Of a stretch of 64,000 bases of DNA, positions 28,994 through 38,563 are shown in pieces. The stretch is from NCBI RefSeq assembly GCF_921294215.1, contig NZ_CAKLDM010000003.1:62001-126000 (forward strand), written 5' to 3'. The position numbers and the translations under genes were made by a program. Source of the stretch: Vibrio marisflavi CECT 7928 (lineage in GTDB: Bacteria; Pseudomonadota; Gammaproteobacteria; Enterobacterales; Vibrionaceae). The notes under the pieces were generated by a model, which was not told where the DNA came from, did not search any database, and was given only the letters and a program-made list of their open reading frames with translations. How positions within the stretch are numbered: position 1 is the stretch's first letter; each line of letters begins with the position of its first letter.

Positions 28994-29260
28994 TTAGTCT
29001 TCGTGCACGTTATATTTTCTGTCTAACGCGTTCATGCGCCACACATAAACAAAGATCAAAACAACGAAAGTAAATATGGAACCTTGCTGAGCGAACCAAA
29101 ATCCGAGTTTAAAACCACCAAGTCGAATATTGTTTAGTGCGTCAACGAACAAAATTCCAGCGCCGTAGGAAACAGCAAACCAGATGACTAATAGTATCGT
29201 CATTAGAGTTAAATTCTCTTTCCAGTAGGCCTTAGCTTGCTCTGTAGACTCGAAAGCCAT
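28994..29260 (-). CDS. DUF4212 small subunit of the sodium:solute symporter
   Basis: The 88-residue membrane protein has two helices: TLMTILLVIWFAVSYGAGIL (about 18-37) and IFTFVVLIFVYVW (about 62-74). The conserved loop GGFKLGFWFAQQGS lies between them. It ends WRMNALDRKYNVHED. This is the small partner commonly encoded just upstream of the ActP-like symporter; the gap here is 16 bases. It probably stabilises or couples the transporter; its mechanism is not established. Confidence 0.88.
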   Translation of the reverse strand: MAFESTEQAKAYWKENLTLMTILLVIWFAVSYGAGILFVDALNNIRLGGFKLGFWFAQQGSIFTFVVLIFVYVWRMNALDRKYNVHED

Positions 29261-29364
29261 GGTTTTCTCCTTGTGTGTTATTGGAGTGTTATCACAATGT
29301 TAGTTTTGTAAGGTATTGGGGAAAAGGCAAGCTGGTGGTGAGACTTTCATTGGAAAAATTCAAA

Positions 29365-29392
29365 CAAAAAGCGCCACTTAGAAGTGGCGCTT
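29365..29392 (-). terminator. Intrinsic terminator downstream of marC
   Basis: AAGCGCCACTT (29369-29379) and AAGTGGCGCTT (29382-29392) form an 11-pair stem with a minimal loop. TTTTTGTTTG follows on the minus strand. Confidence 0.85.
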
Positions 29393-29443
29393 ATAAAAAA
29401 AGTTTGAATAACAAAAAGATAGGGCTTTGAGTCTATTTCTCGG

Positions 29444-30067
29444 CTAGAAATAGAAGTCTTTGATGCCTAACAATAAATTATTCAGAGCTACTGCCGCTAA
29501 TATGAGTCCCATTACTCGACTGATAACAGCAGCGCCGACATTACCAATCACTTTTTGAATGGTGGTCGCACTAAATAGTAGTAATAGAGTAATCACCATA
29601 ACCGATAACGTTACGCCTGCTGTGATCGCTTGATCTGCGATTGAGTAGCGATGGTTATCTGTTAGTAATACGATTGCCATCATAGCGCCTGGAGAGGCGA
29701 TAGAAGGAATTGCTAAAGGGTAGACTGCTAAGTTTGCCAGCTCAGAGTGGCTGATTTCTTCAGATATTTTTTGCTCTATTTCAGGTTTGCTCTCGCCAAA
29801 AATCATAGTTAAAGCAAACAGGAGCAATACCAAACCGCCAGCAGCTTGAAAGGCAGGCAAAGGAATTTGCATTGCTTCTAGCAACATTTGACCCACCAAC
29901 AAGAAGAAGAGCAAAACAACAGTTGCGATAGCGACAGCTTTGAGTGCAACTAAGCGGCGTTGTTTGAGTTCTAGATGATGGGTTTGCGACATATAAACCG
30001 GTACTGAACCAATTGGGTCAATGACGGCCCATAGTAGAACAAATTGGGTAATTAGATTATCCAGCAA
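29444..30067 (-). CDS. MarC family integral membrane protein
   Basis: The 207-residue protein has six hydrophobic helices and family landmarks: FVLLWAVIDPIGSVPVYMSQ (about 9-28), GGLVLLLFALTMIFGES and LAIPSIASPGAMMAIVLL. MarC-family proteins, despite the name, have no proven role in multiple antibiotic resistance and have been suggested to be amino-acid or small-molecule permeases. It lies between crbR and the symporter operon on the same strand, with its own terminator. Confidence 0.87.
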   Translation of the reverse strand: MLDNLITQFVLLWAVIDPIGSVPVYMSQTHHLELKQRRLVALKAVAIATVVLLFFLLVGQMLLEAMQIPLPAFQAAGGLVLLLFALTMIFGESKPEIEQKISEEISHSELANLAVYPLAIPSIASPGAMMAIVLLTDNHRYSIADQAITAGVTLSVMVITLLLLFSATTIQKVIGNVGAAVISRVMGLILAAVALNNLLLGIKDFYF

Positions 30068-30182
30068 AGTAGGACCTCCCAGAGTTAATAAAACAGAGGG
30101 ATGAATAAAGTAGATCTACTGATCTCAAGTTAGACTCTATTGTAACTTGTTTTGATCCAGAATTGTGAAGAATGTGTAACGT

Positions 30183-30818
30183 TTAATGTTCAGTTTCAGT
30201 CTGTTGCAGCAATATGACCGCTTGTGTTCGATTTTTAACGCCTAACTTTCTAAAAATAGCCGTCATATGGGCTTTAATTGTTGCTTCTGAGACATTTAAT
30301 TCGTATGCAATTTGCTTGTTCAGAAGACCATCTGAAAGCATGGTCAAAACCTTGTATTGCTGGGGGGTCAGCGTCGCAATTTTTTGTGAAAGCTCGTAGT
30401 GTTCTTGAGAGTATGATGAAGATATATCTGGGAAGTAGGGCTCTCCTTCAAGAACCTGATTCAATGCGCCAATTAACGACTTAATATCACTCGATTTTGG
30501 AATAAAGCCGAAAGCTCCATGTGCTTTAACTTGCGAGACTACGCTCGGTTCTTCATTGGCGGAGATAACAACTACAGGTAAATTGGGGTAGTCTGCTCTC
30601 AGTTGGATAAGTCCAGACATGCCATTAGCACCAGGCATTTTTAGGTCTAGTAACACTAGGTCAGTGTCTTCGTGAGCTTTCACTAGAGAGAAAAGAGCAT
30701 CGAGAGAGTCGGCTTCAAGTAGGTTTGCATCCCCAATAGCCATGTTCACCGATTGAAAAAGTGCATTTCGAAATAATGGATGATCGTCAGCAATCACGAT
30801 GGTGTAACTAGATTCCAT
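30183..30818 (-). CDS. crbR: LuxR-type response regulator CrbR
   Basis: CrbR is the partner of CrbS and activates acs in V. cholerae. From ATG 30818 it has 211 residues. The receiver starts YTIVIADDHPLF with the acidic pair Asp11-Asp12 and phosphorylation site Asp58 in VLLDLKMPGANG. The NarL/FixJ helix-turn-helix lies at about 145-205 (LTPQQYKVLTMLSDGLLNKQ ... VSEATIKAHMTAIFRKLGV). An in-frame ATG 24 codons upstream adds a Cys-rich stretch with no family support and no ribosome site. The ATG chosen here also lacks a clear Shine-Dalgarno site. It is separated from crbS by four genes. Confidence 0.88.
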   Translation of the reverse strand: MESSYTIVIADDHPLFRNALFQSVNMAIGDANLLEADSLDALFSLVKAHEDTDLVLLDLKMPGANGMSGLIQLRADYPNLPVVVISANEEPSVVSQVKAHGAFGFIPKSSDIKSLIGALNQVLEGEPYFPDISSSYSQEHYELSQKIATLTPQQYKVLTMLSDGLLNKQIAYELNVSEATIKAHMTAIFRKLGVKNRTQAVILLQQTETEH

Positions 30819-30986
30819 AAAGAAAGTACTGGTTAATGGCTGTTGACTTACTATACCTGCCTCTGGGCAATTGCAACAATACATATGCATTCAATTTTAG
30901 GGTTTTATTCTTAAAAGTGTGAATGGGTTGCTGCTATAGAGGAGAGTTTAGCTAAGGACGATGAATTAAGTAGAGTGAAAATTGAA

Positions 30987-31018
30987 CGGGGCTTTCCTAT
31001 TGATAAAATTAAGCCCCG
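30987..31018 (-). terminator. Possible terminator downstream of dsbD
   Basis: CGGGGCTT (30987-30994) and AAGCCCCG (31011-31018) form an eight-pair stem with a 16-base loop about 45 bases past the dsbD stop. The minus-strand tail is only partly T-rich. Confidence 0.45.
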
Positions 31019-31061
31019 AACATCCGTCTAGCGCTAATCAGCTAGTTTGATTGGCATGGAA

Positions 31062-32867
31062 CTACTTATTGCTCGTTGTAAAATCGAACTGATTCATATG
31101 TACCAAAAATGCTTTGGCATCCTTAAAGCCGGTCACTCTCGCGTTTACCATATGCTCGCCTTTAGCGTTCCAAAATTCTATGGTTGGTAAGCCGAGCACG
31201 TTCATTTTCTGCATTAGTTTAAAATCTTCGGGCAGGCTCTTAGTGACATCCACTTGCAGTAATACAAAGTGCTGCAGCTTCTCTTCAACAGCCTTTTCAT
31301 GGAAGGTGTATTTCTCAAACTCTTTACATGCAACGCACCAATCGGCATAAAAATCTAACATGACAGGCTTGTGTTCTAGCTTGGCTTTCTCAAGCTGGGC
31401 ATTGAGTTCGTTGATATTGTGAATACGAACGAACTCTATTGTTGGCCTCGAATCCATTGTCGTGTTTGATGAGGAATACCAATCATGCAAAATAGGCTGG
31501 GCCGAAAATAGCATGCCCAAAATTGCAATAATGGCGACAACGCTTTGTTTCCAGCCGCCAGAGTGGAAGCTGTTTTTAACATGGTAAAGCCAGCCAAATG
31601 CGGCAATGCCGAGAATAGACCAAAGTATGGAAGCCCAAAATTCAGGAATCATTCGTTCTAACAAAAAGATAGGCGCAGCAAGCAGAATGAATCCAAACAG
31701 TGCCTTCACTTTGTTCATCCAGTCGCCAGACTTCGGCAGCAGCTTGTTACCAAATACGGCAGCTAAAATGAGCGGTATACCCATGCCAAGCGCTAGTGCA
31801 TAAAGCGTGATGCCACCTATGAAAAGGTTACCTGTTTGCGCCACGTATAGTAGGGCGCCTGATAGTGGAGCAGTCGTGCATGGTGAGCAAACCAATCCAG
31901 AGATGGCGCCCATAGCAAATACACCGAGGCTGTTTCCAGAACGCTGCTGATTGCTTAGCGAGTTTAACCATGTTTGAGCGCGGCTTGGTAGCTGAAGTGA
32001 ATACAAGCCGAACATAGATAGTGCGAGAGCTATGAACAATACGCTTAAGCCGACTAATACATAAGGGTGCTGCATGGCTGCTTGGAACTGTATTCCAGCA
32101 GATGCCACTATGAGGCCTAAAATGGTGTAGGTGAGCGCCATCCCCTGCACGTAAATCATTGATAAGGCGAAAGCTCTCTTGTGTGACAATCGCCCACTGC
32201 CCAATACAATGCTGGTCAAAATTGGATACATTGGCAGCACGCAAGGAGTAAAGGCAAGTCCAACTCCTAGTGCTAAAAAGAGAACCGGAGTCCACCAATG
32301 GCTACCTAAAAAGGAAAAGTAGCCTGAACTGTCAGCGCTTTGGTTTACAGCCACTGAACCGTTAGCATTTTTTGCTTGAGCATTTGCGCTGTCATTTGGC
32401 ACGCTGCTAGAGGCTTGCGGAGATTCAATGTTGATGATTTTTGTTTCTGGCGGGTAGCAAAACCCTGCCTTTGCACAGCCTTGATACTGGACGGTTAATT
32501 GAGCACCCGGCTGGATGTTGTCGATAGGAACCGCAATTGATAGTGGAGATGTGAAAATATTTACTTCGCCAAAGAACTCGTCTTTATGCTCTTGTCCCTT
32601 AGGTATAACAATATCGCCCAGCTCTACATTTGTACCGGTAACGGAAATAGTATGGCGATACAGGTAGTAATCGGGCTTAACCTGCCAATCTAAATATATG
32701 AATTTTCCTTGTTGAAAGTGACTAAAAGCAAAAGCCTGATCGACAGGAACAAACTTTTGGGAACTGCTGGAAGCTCCCGGTAAAGCAACGGTATTGCTTA
32801 GTTGAGCTATTGCTGGGCTAGAAAAGGAAAGCAGGAAGTAAACAAGCAAAGAAACGAGTGTGCGCAT
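31062..32867 (-). CDS. dsbD: Thiol:disulfide interchange protein DsbD
   Basis: DsbD carries electrons from cytoplasmic thioredoxin to the periplasm for DsbC and cytochrome c maturation. The 601 residues have a signal peptide ([20 protein letters not shown]), the alpha domain with redox pair in [12 protein letters not shown], an eight-helix beta domain with membrane cysteines in [10 protein letters not shown] and [11 protein letters not shown], and a C-terminal thioredoxin-like domain with [11 protein letters not shown] (about residue 510). All six catalytic cysteines are present. It appears monocistronic. Confidence 0.96.
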   Translation of the reverse strand: MRTLVSLLVYFLLSFSSPAIAQLSNTVALPGASSSSQKFVPVDQAFAFSHFQQGKFIYLDWQVKPDYYLYRHTISVTGTNVELGDIVIPKGQEHKDEFFGEVNIFTSPLSIAVPIDNIQPGAQLTVQYQGCAKAGFCYPPETKIINIESPQASSSVPNDSANAQAKNANGSVAVNQSADSSGYFSFLGSHWWTPVLFLALGVGLAFTPCVLPMYPILTSIVLGSGRLSHKRAFALSMIYVQGMALTYTILGLIVASAGIQFQAAMQHPYVLVGLSVLFIALALSMFGLYSLQLPSRAQTWLNSLSNQQRSGNSLGVFAMGAISGLVCSPCTTAPLSGALLYVAQTGNLFIGGITLYALALGMGIPLILAAVFGNKLLPKSGDWMNKVKALFGFILLAAPIFLLERMIPEFWASILWSILGIAAFGWLYHVKNSFHSGGWKQSVVAIIAILGMLFSAQPILHDWYSSSNTTMDSRPTIEFVRIHNINELNAQLEKAKLEHKPVMLDFYADWCVACKEFEKYTFHEKAVEEKLQHFVLLQVDVTKSLPEDFKLMQKMNVLGLPTIEFWNAKGEHMVNARVTGFKDAKAFLVHMNQFDFTTSNK

Positions 32868-32990
32868 AAAAACATCAATGTCTATTAAATTGGCGATATT
32901 CTAACTAAATAAGACAGGAATACGCTGAAATAAGTTTCATCAAAGTCTATTTAATTCGTCTAGGTCACTAATTTACTTGCTCATAAACTA

Positions 32991-33022
32991 AAACAACCAG
33001 AGCATTGCGCATCTGGTTGTTT
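32991..33022 (-). terminator. Second hairpin downstream of dcuA
   Basis: AAACAACCAGA (32991-33001) pairs with TCTGGTTGTTT (33012-33022) across a ten-base loop. It follows another hairpin at 33034-33055, so the operon ends in two tandem stem-loops. Confidence 0.75.
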
Positions 33023-33033
33023 TAGTTTTTAGA

Positions 33034-33055
33034 AAAGGGAGCATGCACTCCCTTT
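33034..33055 (-). terminator. First hairpin downstream of dcuA
   Basis: AAAGGGAG (33034-33041) and CTCCCTTT (33048-33055) form an eight-pair stem just past the dcuA stop. On the minus strand it ends in TTTTCT. Confidence 0.75.
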
Positions 33056-33061
33056 AAATCT

Positions 33062-34369
33062 TTAGATCACAAGGCCACCTACAGCAAAGCCCAACGCGAC
33101 AGAAGAAGCAATAGTTACTACTCCGGGGATAAAGAATGGGTGGTTAAACACGTACTGTCCGATACGAGTTGAACCAGTGTCATCCATTTCAACCGCTGCG
33201 AGTAGAGTTGGATAGGTTGGCAGTACAAATAGAGCGCTGACTGCGGCAAAAGAGGCAACAGCTGTTAGTGGTGCTACGCCAATGGCTAGTGCAGCTGGCA
33301 TTAGTGCGACAGTTGTTGCGCCTTGTGAGTACAAAAGCATTGAAGCAAAGAACAGAACAACTGCAAGCATCCATGGGTGCTGAGACAATAATTGTCCAGC
33401 AACTTCTTTAATCTCTCCGACGTGCGCGTTAACAAATGTCGAACCTAACCAAGCAACACCAAGAACGCAGACACATGCTGTCATGCCTGATTTAAACGTC
33501 GATGCTGAAGAGATTTTAGACGCGTCGATTTTAGTGAAACCAACGATAAGCGCCGCCGCTGCTAGCATTGCAGCCATGATGGCTTCGTTTCTTCCTAGAG
33601 CTGGGTTCTCGATAAGGCCCACTGATTTAGAGATTGCCGCTGCATAACAAACAACAAAAAATATCGCCCCCAGGAAGATAAATGTTGCACGTTTGGCTGT
33701 TGGTGCAATTTTTCTTTGTGTTGCTGAACTGATTTTCACAAGCCCTTGTGCGAGTCTTTCTTGATAAATCTTATCGTCTTTCAGTTCTACGCCCATAAAA
33801 TTAGCGACGAATGCTCCAATCATGCAAGCTACAAACGTGCTTGGAATGCAGACTAATAGAAGAGTTAGGTAGCTAACGCCTTGCGGTGCAAGCATGACAG
33901 AAAAAGCGACCACCGCGGCAGAAATAGGAGAAGCAGTAATAGCAATTTGGGAAGCGATAACAGCAATCGATAGTGGACGAGAAGGTCTTATTCCTTGTCC
34001 TTTAGCCACTTCTGCTATGACAGGCAGTGTTGAAAATGCTGTATGGCCTGTACCAGCCATCAACGTCATTAAAAATGTAACCATTGGAGCGTAAAACGTA
34101 ATGCGCTCTGGATGCTTTCGCAAAAAGTTTTCTGCTAGCTGCACTAACCAATCCATACCTCCAGCTACCTGCATTGCTGCAATGGCAGTAATCACAGACA
34201 TAATAATTAGTATTACATCAACAGGAATATAGGCTTGGCTGGTTGGTACGCCTAAAATGAGTGATAAAAATATAACGCCGGCTCCACCTGCGAAGCCAAT
34301 TCCAATCCCTCCGATCCGTGCGCCAATAAATATAAATGACAGAAGTACGACTAATTCCACCGCTACCAT
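33062..34369 (-). CDS. dcuA: Anaerobic C4-dicarboxylate transporter DcuA
   Basis: Dcu carriers exchange or take up fumarate, aspartate, malate and succinate. The 435-residue protein has the alternating hydrophobic pattern of the family. It matches DcuA over DcuB in VELVVLLSFIFIGARIGGIG, GFAGGAGV, AAMQVAGGMDWLV and SQIAITASPISAAVV. It is the second gene after aspA on the same strand. An intergenic hairpin at 34489-34508 could make dcuA expression lower than that of aspA. Together they convert aspartate to fumarate and move the dicarboxylates. Confidence 0.93.
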   Translation of the reverse strand: MVAVELVVLLSFIFIGARIGGIGIGFAGGAGVIFLSLILGVPTSQAYIPVDVILIIMSVITAIAAMQVAGGMDWLVQLAENFLRKHPERITFYAPMVTFLMTLMAGTGHTAFSTLPVIAEVAKGQGIRPSRPLSIAVIASQIAITASPISAAVVAFSVMLAPQGVSYLTLLLVCIPSTFVACMIGAFVANFMGVELKDDKIYQERLAQGLVKISSATQRKIAPTAKRATFIFLGAIFFVVCYAAAISKSVGLIENPALGRNEAIMAAMLAAAALIVGFTKIDASKISSASTFKSGMTACVCVLGVAWLGSTFVNAHVGEIKEVAGQLLSQHPWMLAVVLFFASMLLYSQGATTVALMPAALAIGVAPLTAVASFAAVSALFVLPTYPTLLAAVEMDDTGSTRIGQYVFNHPFFIPGVVTIASSVALGFAVGGLVI

Positions 34370-34488
34370 AATGGGTCCCTCTTAAAAATATTAAACTTCA
34401 ATTTTCTAAACATTCACGTACTAAACGCTTAGAAAATGTATTAGGTAGCCAAAAAGACTTGAGATATAGGAGAGAATAGCTAGAGGAA

Positions 34489-34508
34489 GGGCTCTCCTAA
34501 GAGAGCCC
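34489..34508. terminator. Intercistronic hairpin between aspA and dcuA
   Basis: GGGCTCTC (34489-34496) and GAGAGCCC (34501-34508) form a perfect stem with a four-base loop, directly after the aspA stop. In the direction of aspA the T tract is weak, so partial termination or 3'-end protection is more likely than a full stop. Confidence 0.6.
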
Positions 34509-34516
34509 AATTTTTA

Positions 34517-35968
34517 TTATTTGTATCGCTTAGCGTTATATTTCGGGTGCATAAAGTTGGAGATAGATAAGATCTCATCTAATTCTTCGGAAGTGAGTAG
34601 ACCACGCTCCAATACTACTTCACGAACACTCTTACCTGTTTCCGCGCAAATCTTGCCAACAATATCGCCTTGATGGTGACCAATGTATGGGTTTAGGTAA
34701 GTCACGATACCAATGGAGTTGTGCACATAACTTTCACATACTTCTTTGTTAACTGTAATGCCGTCAATGCACTTCTCTCTCAAGTTAACGCAGGCATTGG
34801 TTAGAATGTCCAAAGACTCGAACATGCTTTGCGCAATCACTGGTTCCATGACATTTAATTGCAGCTGACCGCCTTCTGCTGCAAATGAGATCGTGTTGTC
34901 GTTACCAAGAACCTTAAAGCACACTTGGTTGACGACTTCTGGAACTACAGGGTTAACTTTGGCAGGCATAATAGAAGAACCAGCTTGCAGTTCTGGAAGA
35001 TTTAGCTCATTTAGGCCTGCACGTGGACCTGAAGAAAGAAGGCGTAAATCATTACAGATTTTAGAAAGCTTGACCGCTAGTCGTTTCACTGCACCGTGAG
35101 TCATCACGTAGGCGCCGCAATCTGAAGTCGCTTCGATTAAATCTTCTGCTGCAACACATTCTAGGCCAGTAACAGCCGCAAGATGTTTGACCGCTAGCTC
35201 TTGATAACCTTGAGCAGCATTAAGCCCAGTACCAATGGCTGTTGCGCCTAAGTTCACTTCAAGTAGTAATTTCGACGTATATTCTAGAGCACGAATTTCT
35301 TCGTTTAGTGTTACAGCCCAAGCGTGGAACTCTTGACCAACCGTCATAGGCACAGCATCTTGAAGCTGGGTACGGCCCATTTTCAGAATCTTGCTAAACT
35401 CTTGGCTCTTCAGTTCAAAAGAAGCTTTCAGGTATTCAATCGCATTGGTTAGTTTTTTAACGCTATTGAACACTGAAATACGGAAGCCAGTAGGGTAAGC
35501 ACAGTTTGTAGATTGGCTCTTGTTTACGTGGTCGTTAGGGTTGATGAACTCATATTCACCCTTTTCTTTGCCCATCAGCTCAAGAGCTAAGTTTGCAATC
35601 ACTTCATTGGTGTTCATGTTCACTGAAGTACCTGCGCCACCTTGGAATACATCCGATGGGAACTGGTCCATACATTTGCCTGTTTCCAAAATTAGATCGC
35701 AGGCTTGGATAATGTAGTCAGCGACATTGCTTGGAATTACACCTAACTCTTTGTTTGCTAGAGCTGCTGCTTTCTTTGTCATAACCATACCACGAACAAA
35801 CTCAGGTACATCTGAAATTGTCGCACGGGAAATGTTGAAGTTCTCACAAGCTCGTAGAGTATGAATACCGTAGTAGGCATCCGCTGGGACATGTCTTTGA
35901 CCTAGTAGGTCTTCTTCAATGCGTGTTTCTTGTGGTTTTGTTTCTTGTGATTCTGGCAGGGTAACCAT
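34517..35968 (-). CDS. aspA: Aspartate ammonia-lyase
   Basis: AspA reversibly deaminates aspartate to fumarate and ammonia. The 483-residue tetrameric enzyme has the fumarase/aspartase superfamily signature [20 protein letters not shown] (about 325-344) with the catalytic serine loop. [16 protein letters not shown] and [11 protein letters not shown] form other active-site segments. The N-terminus ([20 protein letters not shown]) is slightly extended over E. coli. dcuA follows downstream and fxsA is divergent upstream, as in E. coli. Confidence 0.97.
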   Translation of the reverse strand: MVTLPESQETKPQETRIEEDLLGQRHVPADAYYGIHTLRACENFNISRATISDVPEFVRGMVMTKKAAALANKELGVIPSNVADYIIQACDLILETGKCMDQFPSDVFQGGAGTSVNMNTNEVIANLALELMGKEKGEYEFINPNDHVNKSQSTNCAYPTGFRISVFNSVKKLTNAIEYLKASFELKSQEFSKILKMGRTQLQDAVPMTVGQEFHAWAVTLNEEIRALEYTSKLLLEVNLGATAIGTGLNAAQGYQELAVKHLAAVTGLECVAAEDLIEATSDCGAYVMTHGAVKRLAVKLSKICNDLRLLSSGPRAGLNELNLPELQAGSSIMPAKVNPVVPEVVNQVCFKVLGNDNTISFAAEGGQLQLNVMEPVIAQSMFESLDILTNACVNLREKCIDGITVNKEVCESYVHNSIGIVTYLNPYIGHHQGDIVGKICAETGKSVREVVLERGLLTSEELDEILSISNFMHPKYNAKRYK

Positions 35969-36423
35969 CTCAATGTCCTCAGATCGTTATTCTAGTAGTG
36001 TTTCAATTTGTATTTATTGTTTTAGCACTCTGCACATGGACTTCTTTAAAATTCGTCCTTGCATTAGTTGGGGTAATAATACTCCGCAAAGTCTATAAAT
36101 AAAGCGGCTAGATCACCTTTTCTAAAATTGTTACAACTCGAGAATAATTATGTTTTTAAAATGAATGATTCATAACCATTATGGGGTTTTAATGTGGTTC
36201 TATGGGTGATAAATACCCGTTTTAGCACAAATTGTCGATATGTTAATTAAAATGATAACTTTGAGAAGGCTAATGAGAATCTTTTTTATATAGTTAACTA
36301 AAAAGTGCACAAATTTTAACCCCACATAAGAGGCTGTCTGAAAAGCTAGCAATCCTATGGTGGAAACTCGCATCTTTAGGTAAATGGGGTATATTGTTTA
36401 TAGATGAAATTGGAGGAGTATCT
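35969..36423. other. AT-rich divergent control region of aspA and fxsA
   Basis: About 455 bases without a convincing gene separate the divergent aspA and fxsA. It is AT-rich and must hold both promoters. In E. coli aspA is under CRP and FNR control; I looked for TGTGA-N6-TCACA and TTGAT-N4-ATCAA and found no match good enough to call. The fxsA ribosome site GGAGGAG lies at 36411-36417. Confidence 0.4.
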
Positions 36424-36885
36424 ATGTTTGCCATTCTCTTTTTAATGTTTATTGTTGTGCCCGTCCTCGAAATTGCTATTTTTGTGCAAGTCGGGAGTGT
36501 TATTGGGCTATGGCCAACAGTGGGTTTAGTGTTAGTCAGTGCTTTTGTTGGCGCCTCTTTAGTTCGTAGCCAAGGCTTACAAACGCTGATGTCGGTTCAG
36601 AAGAAAATTCAGCAAGGAGTTGTGCCGACAGAACAGATTTTTGAAGGAGTTATGCTGGCTCTTGCTGGTATTTTGCTTATTACTCCGGGGTTTTTAACCG
36701 ATCTTATGGGAATGGTACTTTTGCTACCTGCACCAAGAGCAAGGCTCGCAAAATACGTGCTAAGCAAAGCGGAGTTTAAAGTATCCGGACAAGGCTTTTC
36801 TAAAGGGCCTTTCAATGGTGATGGGAATACCTTTGAAGGTGAGTATGAGAAGAAAGATGACCAAGATAGAGATAAGCTCAATTAG
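36424..36885 (+). CDS. fxsA: FxsA family membrane protein
   Basis: FxsA is an inner-membrane protein whose overproduction in E. coli relieves F-plasmid exclusion of phage T7. From ATG 36424, behind GGAGGAG, it has 153 residues. The family start MFAILFLMFIVVPVLEIAIF, GLWPTVGLVLVSAFVGASLV and LAGILLITPGFLTDLMG show three membrane segments, then a charged cytoplasmic tail ending YEKKDDQDRDKLN. The position next to aspA matches E. coli, although no groES follows here. Confidence 0.92.
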   Translation: MFAILFLMFIVVPVLEIAIFVQVGSVIGLWPTVGLVLVSAFVGASLVRSQGLQTLMSVQKKIQQGVVPTEQIFEGVMLALAGILLITPGFLTDLMGMVLLLPAPRARLAKYVLSKAEFKVSGQGFSKGPFNGDGNTFEGEYEKKDDQDRDKLN

Positions 36886-36895
36886 ACTCAGCTGG

Positions 36896-37120
36896 TTACT
36901 TCTTCCAAGTCATCAATATAAGTAGCAATATAAATACAGAGAGTGAAATAAGAAAAACAACACACAGCTCTCTACGAGTAACAAAAGTGAGAGAAATACC
37001 AAGCTTCAATAAGAAGTGTACAATGTTCTTTGGATGGAAAATAGCTAGAGTAGAGACAATAAAGCCGGTCAATAACCAAGAGGTAAATAGATAAAAAATA
37101 GAGACTTTACTATTAGCCAT
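36896..37120 (-). CDS. Small hypothetical membrane protein
   Basis: This is a 74-residue open frame with two predicted membrane helices, SIFYLFTSWLLTGFIVSTLA (about 7-26) and LCVVFLISLSVFILLLILM (about 52-70), and a basic end TWKK. It converges on fxsA with a ten-base gap. AGAG lies upstream of the ATG but spacing is long. I do not recognise the family. The AT-rich composition means a chance hydrophobic frame cannot be excluded. Confidence 0.5.
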   Translation of the reverse strand: MANSKVSIFYLFTSWLLTGFIVSTLAIFHPKNIVHFLLKLGISLTFVTRRELCVVFLISLSVFILLLILMTWKK

Positions 37121-37434
37121 GAGTTTTACTCTCTATTGCTAGTCTTTTGATATTTTTAATTATTATCAAGAAATTAATCGATTCTCCAATCTCTTTTACA
37201 TGATGCTGCAATTTTTAGCAGTCAATACCAAATGTTTTTAAATCCAACTAAGCTACGGTAACTTAATAAAGTGCGAGCAAACTTTTTAGTGGATTCTATT
37301 TTGCAGTGCAGAAGTATCTCGTATATTGAATGTTTCAATCAAAATAATTTATTTTTATTAATGCCTTAGATTTTCTACAGTGTAGAGAAGACAATTATCT
37401 TGATTATTTTCTAGATCTAGTTGGGAAGGTGACT
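37121..37434. other. AT-rich intergenic region before the nitronate monooxygenase gene
   Basis: About 310 AT-rich bases separate the small membrane gene from the nitronate monooxygenase gene. The ribosome site GGGAAGG at 37422-37428 is clear. I see no other gene, repeat or convincing terminator. Confidence 0.35.
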
Positions 37435-38511
37435 ATGTATCCAAAACATGTAAAAGAGTTTCTGCGTTGCTATGACATTCAGTATCCAATCATACAAGCA
37501 CCAATGGCTGGTGGTATCACTACCGTTGAGTTAGTTGCATCGGTGTGTAATGCCGGAGGAATTGGCTCATTTGGTGCAGCATATATGTCTGTTGAGCAAC
37601 TGGATCATGATATTAAAGCGGTAAAGAAGAGAACATCCGCCCTTTTTTCTGCCAATCTTTTTTGTTTTGACGTGCCACCAGCACCTGCTTGGGAAGCAAC
37701 GAATCCGGCAATCTCTCAATACATGAAGCTGTTTGAACAATTCGGTATCGAGACACCTAGCAAATATCCAATGATAGAGGATTTGTTCTCCAAGCAACTC
37801 GAAGTCCTTATTGAGCATCAAGTGCCAATCATATCTTTTACCTTTGGTGTTCCAGATAGAAAACAGATTGAAAGAATCCAGAGTTATGGCGGTAAAGTAT
37901 GGATAACGGTCACCAACCTTGTGGAAGCACAGCAAGCGCAAGATGCAGGAGTTGATGCACTGATTGTTCAAGGCTATGAAGCCGGAGGTCACAGAGGCTC
38001 TTTTGATCCACAAGCAAAACCTTCAGAGCAGATAGGACTAATCTCACTGTTGCAACTCGTGTCTGGCGCTATCGATATTCCCGTCATAGCTTCAGGCGGA
38101 TTAATGACGGGAAAGTCAGTGATGGCGACAATGGTATTAGGCGCTGTTGCCGGCCAGCTTGGAACTGCTTTCCTTGGGTGTCAGGAAGCAAACGTGACGG
38201 CTTCGTGGCGTTCAGCACTAAAGTGTGCTCAGGATACAGATACCATATTAACGCGCTCTTTTTCCGGCAAGTTAGCAAGAGGAATTGCCAATAGACATAC
38301 CAAGCTATTCGAAAAAATGGAGGATGAAATCCCTCCATTTCCGTACATTAATTCGGTGACTGGACCATTGAGACAGCACTCTAAACAGATAGAGTCTTGC
38401 GATCATCAAAGCTTGTGGGCTGGGCAAAGCTGTCGTCTTACTCGCAGTATGGGTGCAGCAAGTTTGGTAGAGCTTCTTGGTAAGGAGTTGCAAGAAGCTG
38501 CTCGATTTTAG
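37435..38511 (+). CDS. Nitronate monooxygenase family protein
   Basis: This FMN-dependent TIM-barrel enzyme oxidises alkyl nitronates such as propionate-3-nitronate, a toxic metabolite. ATG 37435 follows GGGAAGG at good spacing, giving 358 residues. Signatures include YPIIQAPMAGGITTVELVAS (about 18-37), ISFTFGVP, and the class I motif VQGYEAGGHRGSF with the probable catalytic His. GGLMTGKSVMATMVLGA binds the FMN phosphate. It stands alone. Some relatives have other substrates, so the reaction is inferred from family. Confidence 0.88.
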   Translation: MYPKHVKEFLRCYDIQYPIIQAPMAGGITTVELVASVCNAGGIGSFGAAYMSVEQLDHDIKAVKKRTSALFSANLFCFDVPPAPAWEATNPAISQYMKLFEQFGIETPSKYPMIEDLFSKQLEVLIEHQVPIISFTFGVPDRKQIERIQSYGGKVWITVTNLVEAQQAQDAGVDALIVQGYEAGGHRGSFDPQAKPSEQIGLISLLQLVSGAIDIPVIASGGLMTGKSVMATMVLGAVAGQLGTAFLGCQEANVTASWRSALKCAQDTDTILTRSFSGKLARGIANRHTKLFEKMEDEIPPFPYINSVTGPLRQHSKQIESCDHQSLWAGQSCRLTRSMGAASLVELLGKELQEAARF

Positions 38512-38563
38512 CTTTGGAGTTGGCGCTATAGAGAAACAATGGCGTTAGAATAGGTTGCTGCAG

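Noticed and set aside
31828..32298. 156-codon frame inside dsbD, same strand
   Set aside because: It is an out-of-frame shadow of the membrane domain of dsbD with no start signal.
35969..36423. CRP or FNR sites for aspA/fxsA
   Set aside because: Several half-sites (TGTGG, GTGAT) occur, but none has a matching second half at the right spacing.
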